A stretch of DNA of 64,000 nucleotides from Chrysomallon squamiferum (GCA_012295275.1 CM022672.1:15018625-15082624), one strand, 5' to 3'; positions 12,101 to 39,992 are shown, numbered from the stretch's first letter. Program-made: numbers and translations. The notes: generated by a model not told the origin, from the sequence alone.

Positions 12101-13028
12101 GTAATCCTTTAGCAATCTAATTTATGAGTAAATAGTCGTTTGTAGTTGATGTTAACATAAAATGCTTTACAGAAAAAGAAAAAAAAATCATCAAAGTTTT
12201 TTATTTATTTTATTAAGAGATTAATTAATGCTGTACCGTTTGTGCTTTAAAGTTTCATGGGAGAGAACTCCAATGTTTTTTTCTGTTATGAAAATACTAT
12301 AAATATAACAAAATAATTATCACTGCTTAATTTTTAGTACAGAATGCATTTTTAGTTATCGTACGTACATATATATATACTCTCATTTATATATATAAAA
12401 TGTATACATTTGTTAATATTAATTATGCCTAAGAAACTGTACCAACAACAAAAACTTAAAACACCAAAATAACAATAGCAACCCGTGACAGCTTATACTC
12501 GTTTCCATTGTTTTCCATACAGTTAAGTGACTGAAAACATATAAAGAACAATATGATTAGATTTAATTTTACGCTATGAACCACAGTAAATTATAAGTTG
12601 CATTAGATCACCTAAAAGAGGGTCACGTCACTAATGGGTTCCAGAAGGGATTCAATAACTGTGGGGAGGGAATAGCTCTGCAGAAGGGGATTTTCAGTTT
12701 AGAGATACTCGCCAAATAATCCCTTTTATCTTTTAAATGCTTATGATACTATCTTTTTTTTTTTTTTTTTTTTTTTACTATGTACAAAAGTGAGAAAAAG
12801 AAAGAGAGATGAAGAGAATATTCATATAAATTATACATGTAAAGGATGTATGTGAATATATATATATATATATATCGGTGCTAAAATTTGAAATGTATTT
12901 TTCATCCTATTACATTTTGACCACACGTCTTCTATCCCCAGTGCGTCCATTTGCTTTTAACCCAGCACTGGAGTTAAGTATCTGCTTACGTGTATAAACA
13001 AACTGCAACAACCTTAATTTTTTTACAG
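9114..13028. other. Intergenic or 5' intronic region, no exon recognised
   Basis: Lies between the divergent DUSP-BTB and sarcoglycan-like genes. It should hold the ectodomain exons of the latter if that gene is complete, yet none was recognised. The A/G-rich patch at 10320-10565, with a 27-base poly(A) at 10387-10413, is simple sequence. A third X-box-like motif, ATTACCATGGTAAC, sits at 11758-11771. A moderately GC-rich patch at 11890-12070 has no convincing frame. Confidence 0.5.
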
Positions 13029-14611
13029 ATCAGGAATGGCTTCGGACGAAACTCTTACAGTGTGGCATCACTACGATCCTCCGACCCACTGTGGGGACGA
13101 ACGCTGCAACAAGCTCTTTCTAGATTTTCTCTTAACCGTTGTGATGCCCAGTGGACTCGGAGTTCTGCTCGCCTTTTCACTTGCCGTCTTCATGTGTTGT
13201 TCAGGCACGAAGAGGTAAACTCGGTGTTTGTCTTAAAGGCGCTTTCACACTGGGTGATTTATTTATAGAGATACCGATTAAGCTGTATTGTTTGTTATGT
13301 GTGTTGTAAAAACACGTAACAGCTAGAGCGAAAAAATAAAAACAAATAAACAAAACAATAATTATTAATATAGTATGATATGATATTAATATAATATTAA
13401 TATAATATAATATAATATAATATAGTATAGTATAGTATAGTATAGTATAGTATAGTATAGTATAGTATAGTATAGTATAGTATAGTATAGTATAGTATAT
13501 AATATACTATACTATACTATACTATACTATACTATACTATATTATATTATACTATACTATATTATACCATACTATGCTATACTATACTGTAATGTAATGT
13601 AATGTAACGTAATTATAATTATAAATATAAATTTATTTTTAATTTTTTAATTTCAGAAAACGAAAACATGAGCCAGACGAGTATGTAAAATTGTTAACAT
13701 TATTCCTACATACACTGAATTATGGATTTTCATCAAATGAGAAACAAAAATGTTAACTTTAACAATTATATTATTTTATTTTATTTATATATTATTTATT
13801 TATTTATTTATTTGTTTAAGTAAGTAAGTAAAATCCATAGTCATTTTTGAGAAGAAAAAAAAACCCAGCTTTGGTGCGTTCGATTTGCTGAGTTGGTTTA
13901 ACTCTCGAAAACAGCTGTTCTGCTATTACTTGCAAATTAAAACGAAAATAAAAATAAATAATAACAATTAGCAGTTTGTCTTTATTTTTGAACACTCAGT
14001 TTCCAGAATCAGCTTCGGCGCGAGATTTCAAAAACATTTAAAACTTATCATTTCAGTCCACAGTACAACAGGTACGATTCGGTGAGAAGAGCTTCCCTGA
14101 CCCTCCGTCAGATGTCCAAAAAGAGGGACACGCCCCTGATGGGTCACAGGAGCGGATCCATGACCCTCGAGAGGGACCACATATACAGAAGAGGTTTCCG
14201 CCCGAGAGATACGTGCCAGTCGGCCCCTGGGACCCTACAAAGGTTTGTTGTGTCGTCTGCAAACGGACATTTTTAAAATTACGCATGTTTGGTTTCGAAA
14301 ATAAACGTTTCATTCAGTATGCACGTCTTTATAAATACTATAAATTTTTGTTTGAAACGTCATGAAATTAGTATCCACATATCATATTATATCATGAGGT
14401 GTAGTTATATACATTTTTTTTTTTTGTAAATTAAGGCTTAATGGTTCGTAAGACGAATGATCTTCTTTTTGCTGCAGCTCTTTTAGTTCCCGTTCCAACA
14501 AGTGCTCCTCCTATTTATCTAAAGTTCTTGGTGCGCAGTCTTGTATTCAGTCTCCTAATATAACTGCGTGTTGTTATTACTTATTTATAATCTAGCCTCT
14601 TTTTTATATTT

Positions 14612-14642
<31 letters not shown>

Positions 14643-15360
14643 TTTTATTTATTTTAATTTTTTTAATTCAGAGATAGACGACGAAGGGATCAAGACTCGA
14701 CGTCATCACATCCTCCTCCGCCAGATTACCGTCTGCCACCCGATTACCCTGACCAAGACGGCGACGACGACGCGTTTGTGGCGTACGTTTCATTTAAAAC
14801 TACTACTACTACGTCCACGTTCACAACAGTTTACTTAGAACAGTGTTGGAAGTACGAACAAAAAAAAAAAAAAAAAAGAGTGTAAATCAGATTTGTTTGG
14901 GTGAATGTTCTGCTGACACAAGAAACTAAACCTGGTAACACAAAAAAATGAACAAAAAGAATATGCTGACGTATTGTGAACTACGACAGCTGCTACTACT
15001 ACTCTAATATTGCAGCTGCACCTGCTGTTGCTAATGCTGCTGCTACTACTACTACTATTACCATCACTACTACTGAAGTTCAGTTACAATTACTACTACT
15101 ATAATATTTCTGCTCTTAATTATTATTATTATTATTGTCCTTCTCCTTCTTCTTCTTATTATTACTATTATTATTATTACTACTGCTATTATTATTATTA
15201 TTATTATTGTTATTCTTCTTCTTCTTCTTCTTATATTATTATTACTATTACTATTACCTTACTATTATTACTGTTATTACTATTATTATTATTATTGCTA
15301 TTATTATTGTTATTATTATTGTTGTTGTTGTTCTTATATTATTATTACTATTACTATTAC

Positions 15361-15419
<59 letters not shown>

Positions 15420-15558
15420 TATTACTGTTATTACTATTATTATTCGCAGAGACAACATTCCCCTACAAGAGATGCAGTCAGGCGACAGAAGTCGAGATGG
15501 CAGACGAGTGATGAGGAATTCAGCTCCTGTTGCGTACGATGGTTACATGACTCGATGA
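13029..15558 (+). CDS. Alpha/epsilon-sarcoglycan-like protein, C-terminal exons
   Basis: Five exons join in frame: 13029-13214, 13657-13680, 14057-14242, 14672-14782 and 15450-15558 (TGA), all GT-AG, about 204 codons. Exon 1 encodes a short extracellular stretch with two Cys (HCGDERC), one membrane segment (FLLTVVMPSGLGVLLAFSL) and a juxtamembrane MCC followed by basic residues. The next exons give SLTLRQMSKKRDTPLM. The order membrane segment, CC, basic residues, LR.MSK.R matches the cytoplasmic start of alpha/epsilon-sarcoglycan, part of the dystrophin-associated complex at the plasma membrane. The tail is Pro/Asp-rich (SSHPPPPDYRLPPDYP). The first exon starts at an acceptor with one base of a split codon, so upstream exons for signal peptide and cadherin-like ectodomain must exist if the gene is complete. 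An in-frame ATG at 13036 could instead start a 202-aa protein. Confidence 0.75.
13376..13612. repeat. (TATAG)n/(CTATA)n pentanucleotide palindrome
   Basis: About 80 bases of TATAG repeats (13421-13499) meet the complementary array (13502-13570) around position 13501. The arms are perfect for about 39 bases and imperfect beyond. The array lies in the first identified intron of the sarcoglycan-like gene and could form a long hairpin or cruciform. Confidence 0.95.
15020..15445. repeat. Long (ATT/CTT/ACT)n array
   Basis: More than 400 bases of trinucleotide repeat with switches between ATT, ACT and CTT. It runs up to four bases before the acceptor of the last sarcoglycan-like exon, so it serves as that exon's polypyrimidine region. 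Tyr- and Leu-rich frames across it are artefacts. Confidence 0.9.
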
Positions 15559-15642
15559 TACTTCAGGGTCCGAATATTGCATACTTCAGGATATGCCTTT
15601 TAAAAGACTGTTAAGTGACTCCATGGTATATAAAGACATAAT

Positions 15643-15648
15643 AATAAA
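15643..15648 (+). terminator. Poly(A) signal AATAAA, sarcoglycan-like gene
   Basis: Canonical hexamer 85 bases after the TGA. It is plausible, but A/T-rich DNA gives many chance matches. Confidence 0.45.
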
Positions 15649-15779
15649 TGATTATTTTACATTTTAAAGGACATTTGTAATATTTGTAATATTTTTTGTA
15701 AGAATTGCTTAAATAGTAAGCATGTTTTTACACTGCTGAACTAGTCGATTATACTTCAAGACACGAATATTATAAAAAA

Positions 15780-17268
15780 AAAAAAAAAAAAAAAAATTGA
15801 CTCAACAATACTTCAACATACAGGGGTAAAAGACTTAAATGACAAAGTATACAAAATATTAAAAGAGTTTTGCGTTACTTGATGATGCTTCAAGATAAAA
15901 ATGTTATAATGTTGTTCAATAACTTCAAGTATGTTTCGGCATAAGTATTATAATACCGTTAAATTACTTCATAGTAATATGTACGTTTTAACACTGCTAA
16001 ATAATTCGATCATACTTCAGGATACGAATATTATTATAATTATTATCCTGTTTCGTGGTCAGAAGAAAACTGCGTGAAATACAATAATACAACAATAGCA
16101 GCCATTTTCTGTTATATTTAAGGTAATTATATTTCTTTTGCAAAACAGATTTTTTTAATATATATATATATATATATATATTAAAAAAATTCATAAAAAA
16201 GATTTTTTTAATATATATATATATTAAAAAAATTCATAATTCTTCATTTTTTTGGTGTAGTAACAATTTAATCAGCTTTGTCGCCAATCAGTAGCGAAGG
16301 GAATGGTCATTGATTTGTACATGATCAACTGTTGTGACACCATCATCATCACAGGTGTGTTTGCTATTCTATTTCAGAAATCGTTCATTTTGAATTCGCT
16401 TTTCATTCGCTTCTGTTTAAAAAGATTTACAGATACTTCATCTCTGAAACGTTCTTTGTGCTATTAAAATAATAACTGTATTTGTATCATAATGTTTGAT
16501 TGTAACTTAATAAATGTTTTAAAAGACATTACTATTTAATATTATTATTAAACCCATCATTAAGTTATTAACATGATTCATGAATGTGGAAATGCGCTGC
16601 TGTCACTGTATTGGATACACTGTCAACAAATTGTTATTGTTATTTTTTTACATATACGTAAGCAAAGACGAAAAATGTCAGGGCTTTGGAGCATTTACAA
16701 CAACAATTTATTTTTTTTTTTTTTTTTAAACTAAAAACTAAAAACTGGTTTGCTTTACTTTTATTTCAGTTTTTTTTTCTTCTGTTACAGACACAAATGA
16801 TAATTACAATTAATATACAGATACAATCAGGCCTAGGTTTATATAAAACATATTTTATAATATACAATATTAACAGTTATTTGCCAGTTCACATACCGTA
16901 TTATTAATATGATCCTTTTAACTAGAATTAAAAATGTATTTTATTACAATTATGAAACATTAAGTTCTCTTATTTAATATAATTCTGAAGAAACGAAAGA
17001 AATTACTATTCTTTAACTTAATTATTTTACATGAAACAGATTTTAACTAAAAATACAAAAGAATCAAAAATTTGTTATATACACTTTTTGTTAACTATGA
17101 AAAGCTTCCATTTTTACTTTTAGTTTATGCTTTTAAAATTACAGATTACAATATTTTAAATTCGTAAATGTTTTGTTTATCATAGGTGTCGCACTAGATT
17201 TTCAAAACTAATCAAAACTAAACCATTCTATTAAAAAATGTATGATAATAATAATAATAATAATAATA

Positions 17269-17319
<51 letters not shown>

Positions 17320-17353
17320 TAATAAAAATAATAAATAATAATAATAATAAATT
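15780..17353. repeat. Gene-free stretch with AT hairpins and AAT arrays
   Basis: Between the convergent sarcoglycan-like and peroxidase genes. At 16146-16240 the block TTTTTTTAATATAT...ATATTAAAAAAATTCAT occurs twice in tandem, and each copy is a perfect hairpin. At 17246-17353 there are about 100 bases of AAT repeat. Nothing else was recognised. Confidence 0.8.
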
Positions 17354-17464
17354 AAAAATTTAAATTTAAAAATAAAGAAAAGAAAAAGGATGAAGAAAGA
17401 TATATAGTAAATAAATCTAATTTTAAGTGGTCGAAAGGAAAATGTCGGTCTGTCTGTCTGTCTT

Positions 17465-31865
<14,401 letters not shown>

Positions 31866-31945
31866 GTTGTTACGAGACGGACGGCCTATCACGGGTCTTT
31901 TCGGTTGTCAATGAGCCCGGCTTTTATTGCGTCGAGCGGCACGTG
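31866..31945 (-). promoter_or_regulatory. Putative core promoter of the peroxidase gene
   Basis: On the minus strand an ATAAAAG TATA-like box lies about 55 bases before the signal-peptide ATG (plus-strand 31923-31929), with a CACGTG E-box a little upstream (31941-31946). Assigned from position and motif only. Confidence 0.4.
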
Positions 31946-32788
31946 ACAACCTGGGCAGCGCCTTTTTTTTCGTTTCTTTTCCTTCTTCTTCTTCTTACCT
32001 TTACTATCGCCGCAGGTGGTCGTCGTTTGTACTATTACAGACGTAAGGATTTTAAATTCATGGCTGTTGAATCAAAACCATTAACATAATGTAGTAGTAA
32101 TGAATTTAGAGGTCGCACGTTCGCCCCCAAATACACGAAATAATGAACTTGATTTCTGTAAATTTTTATCTTTGTCATAGGTTTAGAGTTCGTCAGTTAG
32201 TTGTGGCACGTACTGTCCTGTCTATGCTATTACTGTACAGTAAGTAATAAACCTTACTGTACTATGATGACTTTTTATATTAAAAGAATGAAACAGACTA
32301 ATGTATCAAACGTATTTCTAGTACGCTGTGAAACGTTGAAAATGGCAGATTCTATGGTTACAGTAATATTCTTATTTGTAAAATTAAGGTCGAGTATGGC
32401 AAGAAGACAACCATAAGTGAGAAAAAAAATCTTTCTTTCATTATAATAAGGAACAACTGAACGCAGAAGCAACATACTGACGTCTATTTAATTTCAATAT
32501 ACAAAATATCACAAACATTTCAAATTAGAGATTATCAATAAAACACAGCAGATATGAATAGAAAAGGAAAGATGTCCAACGCACACGACTGCGGGTCAAA
32601 AGGCATACTACGTTCACAAAACTTTGAAAAGAAGAAAATCACCTTCTTTAATAGATTTTTATTTTATTTTATTTTATTTGTTTGGTTTACATCAGAGTAA
32701 GTCTGAATCAATAAAGATTTTCGATTAACACTCACAGTCTCGGTCTCCGATATAGTTACCTACATATAGCTCTCCTTAATCTGTAAAC

Positions 32789-32789
<1 letters not shown>

Positions 32790-32869
<80 letters not shown>
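32790..32869. repeat. (CT)n microsatellite, 80 bases
   Basis: Perfect CT dinucleotide array near the middle of the shared upstream region of the divergent peroxidase and SMYD5 genes. It is a polypyrimidine/GA tract that could adopt triplex DNA. Confidence 0.98.
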
Positions 32870-32872
<3 letters not shown>

Positions 32873-33529
32873 GCCCCCATCTATGTCTCTCTCTGACATT
32901 TTACGTGGTTGACGTTTTGGTATGAGTGATACCATATTTAATACGTTACTATTAATAACAACAATAACTGAAGAGTATAAACGTAAAATGATCGATGTCC
33001 ATTTTTTGACAAAATACAATTTTTTTATCCCTCACGTACGGAACATAATCTAATTATTTCAAACAGAGAAGCAGTTTTAAAATAGTCTCTGTCCACGTAA
33101 TTATTAGCTAAACCAGCAGACTTTAAAGATACATAAAACAGACGTTATATCTTAAGCAAAGAAGTTTATTCCAAGGAGGCAAAAGGCCCAGCCATGCACG
33201 TCTTGTCCATTCTGACAACCATACATCAGTAAATTTTCTTGCCAAAAACAAGGGAAATTATTCATGTTTTTGTGGGTCAATCAACAGCAGACGAATTTCT
33301 TTCTCAGAAAAAGCTGAAAAATTCTGTTGCATTTGCTATGTAGACGATGACACTAAATAAGTAAAATTATGAATTTTTCATGATAGATCTAAGAACGTAA
33401 GAGCTTTTTTCATCAACTTTCCTTCAGAAATAAAAGTAAGCAATTTGAAATAATTTTAATTGCACTTAATCATATTATATTCTCGATTTTTGAATAGTAA
33501 TAATGATAATAATAATAAAACACTTAATA

Positions 33530-33741
33530 CACGGTCAGAGAGATGGTGCCCGATTTCAGTAAAATGATGCAAATTTAGTAACTTTCCAAACTCGCAGCAA
33601 TAATCTGCAAAACAAAATCAGAAATAAAAAAATTATAAAAATTAATAATGTGCAAGACAATTATTATTAACAACATGACTTCCCCAAAATAATCTGACAG
33701 CCGAGAAACCAAATCGGGCGCTACCTTTGATTCACCCTGTG
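33530..33741. mobile_element. Possible short TIR element upstream of SMYD5
   Basis: The left end (CACGGT...GGTGCCCGATTT) and the right end (AAATCGGGCGCTACC...CCCTGTG) are imperfect inverted repeats of about 30 bases enclosing about 150 bases without coding potential. It ends about 230 bases before the SMYD5 ATG. No clear target duplication was seen. Confidence 0.5.
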
Positions 33742-33968
33742 TTATGAATGCGTTTGTTGGGCATTATTTTGTTCATTATCGTTATTATTAATTTCAAAAA
33801 TAGTTTTATTTTTATTTCTCGTTATATTGTATTGTTATAGTGTTATGTTATTAACAGTGTACTAAATTGCTTTCAGTTAGAGAATTAAATAATATTTGAC
33901 TTTAATATTCCATTCAGTCATGGAAAGACAGTTTCTCAGATGGTCAGAGTTACCAAAGAAAATTGCAA

Positions 33969-36900
33969 ATGGCGACACCGGTATTCCATAACGTGGAAGT
34001 TCGCAACAGCGATGGTAAAAAGGTGAATGAAACTGCCTGATCTATGGTGTTCTCTTGTGTTTCTAATAAATAATAAAATCGACGGACCTATTAAACATAA
34101 TGTGTAATTCACAAATTTTTACGTGCAGGATAAATGTTTGAATATACTTACTACTTGTAACTTACACTAAGTTACTTAGTACTCCGTTACGTCTGTACAG
34201 TGTACTGTTAATAATAGTATTATGATTATCATTTATGAATTATAAACATTATATTTATTATGATTATTTCTTGTTTAGTGCATATTTAACTTACGTAACT
34301 TAGTAAATAAATTTTATAACTTACGAAAATTATTTCAGTAATAACCTGACAGTGACACCAGAAAGGTTGCACTAACACTAATGCTGAATAATTACAAGAC
34401 AAATAGAATGGGGATATTCAGTCAGTCAGTGTAACTAAATAAAGCAAATGCCAAATGTGACCTTATCTTTCTTTTCATCTAGAACGACAGCAAAGCCAAA
34501 CATTTTGATCAGTTATTACTATATTAGTAAAGAGTTCTATATTGGCTGCTATCAACAGTGTTGAAATATCGAGTAAGATGAAATAAAGAAATTAATGAAA
34601 ACACGTAGATGTGGTAATACAATAGTCAACATAAGCTAGATGAGAAATGTTGAAAAGAATCACCAAGAAGTATGAAAAGACATATTTTATACATATTTCA
34701 TACATTTGTCATTCCCAAACAATTAAAGAATTAAGAGCGCTTTAATTTTATAATTAAAAAGTTAGTAATAAATCTAACAGAGTTCTTTACTCCTACAACT
34801 TGCAGGGTCGAGGTCTGTTCTCAAAGACATTGTTTGAGAAAGGAGAGGTGATCTTTGAGGAAACGCCTTTGGTTTCAGCTCAGTTTTCATGGAATGAGTT
34901 ATACAAGTACCGAGCCTGTGAATTTTGCATGTCACCTCTGGAAACGTCAGAGGAGAACAGCCGTCGACTGACAGATAACCCATGTCTAACTCTTCCTTAC
35001 CCACAGAGCTGCGAAGTTAATCCAGCACAATTTGTACTGTGTCCTTATTGTCAGGTATGTTAAATTAGAGGTTTCATCTTGTTCTTGGTGCACACATAAA
35101 AAAGATCTGTTGCATCTAATTGGAAACAGTAACTCACAAAATGGCAGCAGTTGATTTTTCTTTTTAAAAAAAAATTTATATTTGTGAATTCATTACATTA
35201 TTTGTCTGAATTAAATAAGATTCTTCAAAAGTTTCCAGTAAATTTTTGTTTGTCGCTTGTTACATGAAGAAGTAATTGTTTTAAAAATTACAGGCGACTT
35301 ACTGCTGTGCGTTATGTCAGCAGGCAGCTTGGCAGACTTACCATCAGGTGTTGTGTATGGGACAGTCAGCTCAAGATCCTGAACATCCTATTAACAGACT
35401 GCAAGAAACATGGAGGTTAGTTCAGCGAGGGGCTTTGAAAACTAGTATACATCAAAAATAACTTGGGCTGCAACAGTGCAATGTGAAATAAAATATGTAT
35501 ATTGTGTATTTTTGTTCTAATTATTATTATTATTTTAATTAATTTCATTGTGTTTGTGAGTATGTGCATGTGTGCATGACATTTGTGTATATGTGTGTAT
35601 CTGTGTAAATGATCATTGCACACTTTGATATTCATTTTGGAGCTATGTTAGAAATCTAATTGACAAAATAAAAATGTATTTTATAAAAAAAATTATCTAT
35701 CGTTCTTACAAATTAATGTTTCAGATTATTGATGCATTACGAAATAAGACTGTGTTTTTTAATCACATCTGTGTCTTTGATTCCTGTATTTCATAACACT
35801 TTTTCTTGTACAGGAATATGCATTATCCACCAGAAACATCCAGCATCACGTTAATTCTGAAGATGATAGCTATGGTTAAACAGGTATTTGAAAAAGTCAC
35901 TGGTGTATGAATGTGTGTTTGTGTGTATAAATAAATGAACATATATATTAGTATATATCATTATATGTGAATGTATGTATCTGTGTCTGTGTGTGTAAGT
36001 GTTTATGTATGCACATATACATAATGAGAGAGAGAGACATGAGATAGTTGTTCACATGTTCATATTTCCTAATTAGTTAGCATTTTTATTTCAGAATTCA
36101 GTTAAGGGCTGGGATCAACCTGAAGGTGTCTTTACTAATGATTACAGAAAACAATATACTTTGTATTATAATTTAAAGTCTTATCTGTTGTTACTGACCT
36201 ATCCAGACTTACCTTTTCCTTTTTTTATCATTAGATCACCACCTTCCATAACAGCTTCTATAACAATTGATTTTAAGGTTAATAAATATACGCAATTAGT
36301 TCTGTCATACAAATGCAAGAAAAGATATAGTATTATTTAAACACACATGAATAATTAAATACTATTTCAGTATGTGAATCGTGGTGGTGTTTTAGTATCT
36401 AAAATAAATGTTGTTTTTTTTATTATTTTATAAATGAGATCAGGCCAGTGACAAATCAGATGTGATCAGAAGATTTTCTCAGTTTGTGAATACAACTGTT
36501 AATGAAGATGAACAGATTGTACACAAATTGTTGGGAAAGCAGTTTCAGGTTTGGTTGATTTTATATATCAACATAACAAAAATACATTTCATTTGAAGAG
36601 ACTTATATTAAACTTGAATTTATTTTAATTTTTTTTAATTTATTGTTTGTTTTGCTTTTAGTAAATATTAATAAATAAACAGAACATAGCATTATGGCTT
36701 TATTTTGTTACGGTCTTTTCACAGTAACAGGTAAAATCTCCCACACTAAATCTATTAAGAGGTTTTTAATATCCAAATATGTGACAATGTAATAGTTGTG
36801 CCTGTACTTTAATGTGAATAATTGTATATGTTTTGAATGTGGGGCAACAACAATAAATAAAATAAAATAAAATAAAATTAAAAAGTAAGATTCAGCCTGC

Positions 36901-37160
36901 TTTATTACTTCCATGTGTTTACCTTTATCCAGGAACAGCTAGAGGTATTAAGAAGTCAGATTAAAGAAGTTCTGTATGAAGATTATGTTCAGCAGGTAAA
37001 ACATGTTACCTGATGTTTTTAAAGATCTCTCTGCTGTTTTAAAAAAAAAACATTTCTGAACTTCTGTTAATTATAATAAGAATAGCTGAACTTTTCTTTT
37101 CACTGTCTTTACATTAATTTAAAAAAAAAAAAAATGTTTTACATTTATTTTATATATATA

Positions 37161-37191
<31 letters not shown>

Positions 37192-39910
37192 TATTTTTTT
37201 TTTTAATGATTTTACTGATATTATAGCTCTGTGACATTTTCTTCATGTAAAGATTTTAATTTTCATTAATATTATTATAGTTATTAAAGTTGTTTGTGAA
37301 ATACAATTATTCATAATTTTGTGACTTTTTATTAGTAATAATCAGTTATATTAATGTAATCTTATTATCATCATAACCATCATCTTTACCATTTTCATTT
37401 TTAACTATCTGGTACTGATATTCCTATATTATTTTTGTTCATACTAACTATACATTAATATTTCAATATTTGCATTAATATATTCTTTTTTTTCAGTGGT
37501 TCACTCCTGAAGGCTTCCAGTCACTGTTTGCTTTGATAGGAACAAATGGACAGGGAGTGGGCACCAGGTAAAAACAATTTGTTTATTTATTTTGTGAGCC
37601 ATTTAAGTGATGTAGTCTTTGCTCAAAGAAGTGTATCCAAATATTTTCAGATCCCAGCTCTTGTAACAATCATTTCAAAACAAATGTTTTGTCAGCAAGT
37701 ATGTTACAGCTTGTCTGATGAAGTAGTAGTATGTTATATTATGACTGACAAACTAGTGTGATATTATCTGCTATATGATCAAATGTGGTATAGCTATCTA
37801 ATAAATATATGTGCTATAAACTGTTTTACGAAGAAGTGAGTTACTGGCTGAATTCTGATTAAATGTATTATAGCCTGTGTTACGAACAAGTATATTATTG
37901 CTTCTCCAAGATCAAGTATGTTATTGTTATAACCTGTGTTATAATCAAGTGTTATAGCCTGTGTTTTGAACATGTATTATTGCCTGTGTTATCGTGTGTT
38001 ATGTTTTAACTTACAGTTCAGTGAGCAGATGGGTGAAAAACTGTGAAGCTCTTAAACTGCCAGATGATGAGAAAGAAAAACTTGATTTATTTATAGACCA
38101 GCTGTATGAAGATATGGACAGAGGTACTGTTAATCAGTGCATTTGCATTTCTTCCTGTGTTTTCTTTTTATGTGGTGTGAGAGAGAGAGAGAATATGTGT
38201 CTGACTGATACATACATTCCATTGTGTTACAGTTTGAGATGAATTTTTTGTTATTTTTAATTTACAGTATCTGGACATTTTCTCAACTGTGAAGGATCAG
38301 GACTTTATGAGCTTCAGAGTGCTTGTAAGTGCCACATTACATTTCATAGCTGAAAGATAGCTTACCATTACTTGTATTCTTTGCCTTCAGATGGCTTTTA
38401 ACTCAGTGAAGAACAAAGCTAAACACACACACAAACACACAACACAGAGAAATATATCAAAAGATAGATTGTATTAAACTGTGGTAAAATGTAAGTTGAT
38501 CCATATTGAGCACAACTATCTGGAATACCATGACTAACTGGTACTATGTTTATCTCCACAATATGTGTTGTTGTTGTTGTTGTTATTATTATTATTATTA
38601 TTATTGCAAAGAATTTCTTTCAGGCAATCACAGTTGTGTTCCAAATGCAGAAATATCTTTTCCACACAACAATCACACCCTGGTTCTTGTAGCATTGGAT
38701 GACATTAAACCAGACGAGGTGAAAAACTGGTTCATTTTATTTATTTATTTATTAATTTTTTTTTTTTTAATTTTAATTTTTTTTTTTTTTTTCTTACAGT
38801 GACTTAACATTATAATTATGATCACCATGTTAACAATTCCATCATTTAAAAATAAATTTACATCGATACTTTGGGTGTATACAATTAACTATTTCATTTT
38901 ATTTGAGCATATATGTTGTTTGCCAAGTTCTACAACTCTTGGTCAGCCCATGAATAATTGAGTGCATTTTTATTTATGTGACGAACATATGAAGTCGAGC
39001 TCACCTTGTTATATAATGTGTTCTAAATAAGGAATTTTCTTTATATATTATAAAATTTTAAATAAATATAATAATTTCTTCAAATTCATGTGTATTAATT
39101 TATTAAAAAAAAAAAAAAAAATTCACACATATCTGACAGGAATTACTGGAGTTTCAGTGTGAAAAAAGCTATTTGTATGTACAGTTAGAAAACATCACAC
39201 TAACTGTTACTGTTTTGTAGGAAATCTGCATAAGCTACCTGGACGAGTGTGACAGAGAAAGAAGTCGACACAGTAGAAATAAACTACTGAGGTAATCATT
39301 GTTGTTGTATTTTTAACTTTTATGTGTTGCAGAACAAAAACAAATAAGTACAGGCTGCTTGTATGTTTGTGTGAATCATACATCAAACAATACATTATCC
39401 AAAAAGGAAAGAATAAAGTGAATAAAATAAATATCTTTATTTTGCATATATATATATATATTCAGAGAAACTTTGAAATACTCGATCATTACTTTAATTG
39501 CAATCAGTTCCTCAACAACCAAACATTTTTTGCAGTCCTGTGATTTATCAAGGAAAACTTTGTTAATGTGAATATTCCTACAAACCTTTTAGTTGACACT
39601 ACGCTATTCTGTCAGTGGAATGGTGTGTATAAAAGATTCCTTGCTGCTAATCAGAAAGAATATATTAAAAAATAAATCTTAATTCTTTCTTAGTTATCAT
39701 ACATAAATTAAGTGTTTAATTCACGCACGAAATTTCATTTACAAAGTTTTGCGAATACATTTACCTGTTACTTTCAAATGTGATCATTTCAGAGAAAACT
39801 ACTTGTTCACCTGTTCATGCAGCAAGTGTCTCAGTCAGGCCGATGATCCTGATGTCACATCTGAAGAGGAGATGGATAGTGATCATTCAGAAGATGATGA
39901 GATCAGCTGA
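33969..39910 (+). CDS. SMYD5: SMYD5, SET and MYND domain protein 5, complete
   Basis: Twelve exons: 33969-34022, 34806-35054, 35294-35415, 35814-35883, 36444-36548, 36933-36995, 37497-37567, 38017-38123, 38268-38324, 38624-38718, 39221-39291, 39793-39910 (TGA). All have GT-AG ends and kept frame, giving 393 aa against about 418 in human. The N-terminal SET part starts at GRGLF. It is split by a MYND-like zinc finger ([22 protein letters not shown]) and resumes with [20 protein letters not shown] and the SET core [10 protein letters not shown] at about residues 300-309, followed by [19 protein letters not shown] and the post-SET cysteines [11 protein letters not shown]. The acidic tail is shorter than in vertebrates. 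SMYD5 is a lysine methyltransferase reported to act on histones and on ribosomal protein; the family assignment is from sequence, the activity is not shown here. The ATG starts an 18-codon exon, [13 protein letters not shown]. Confidence 0.97.
37590..37995. repeat. Degenerate minisatellite in a SMYD5 intron
   Basis: Irregular copies of a unit of about 25-40 bases around GCCTGTGTTA and CAAGTATGTTATT, most evident at 37860-37990. Confidence 0.5.
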
Positions 39911-39992
39911 TGATTTTGTTTTAGAGATGTGACCAAACTGAACTCTGTTTTTATTCTGATAAAAGAATTAAATAATTCCCAAAATGCTCAAA

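Larger units (their letters stand above)
31947..33968. other. Intergenic region between peroxidase and SMYD5
   Basis: The two genes are head to head, about 2.1 kb between start codons. The stretch holds an 80-base (CT)n array and a short TIR element. No other gene was seen. Confidence 0.7.

Noticed and set aside
11872-12120. 82-codon plus-strand frame that might be an upstream sarcoglycan exon
   Set aside because: No resemblance to the sarcoglycan ectodomain and no matching splice sites or phase.
15010-15614. Two long overlapping frames of 159-182 codons rich in Leu, Tyr and Ile
   Set aside because: They are translations of the ATT/ACT array; only the last 36 codons of one belong to a real exon (15450-15558).
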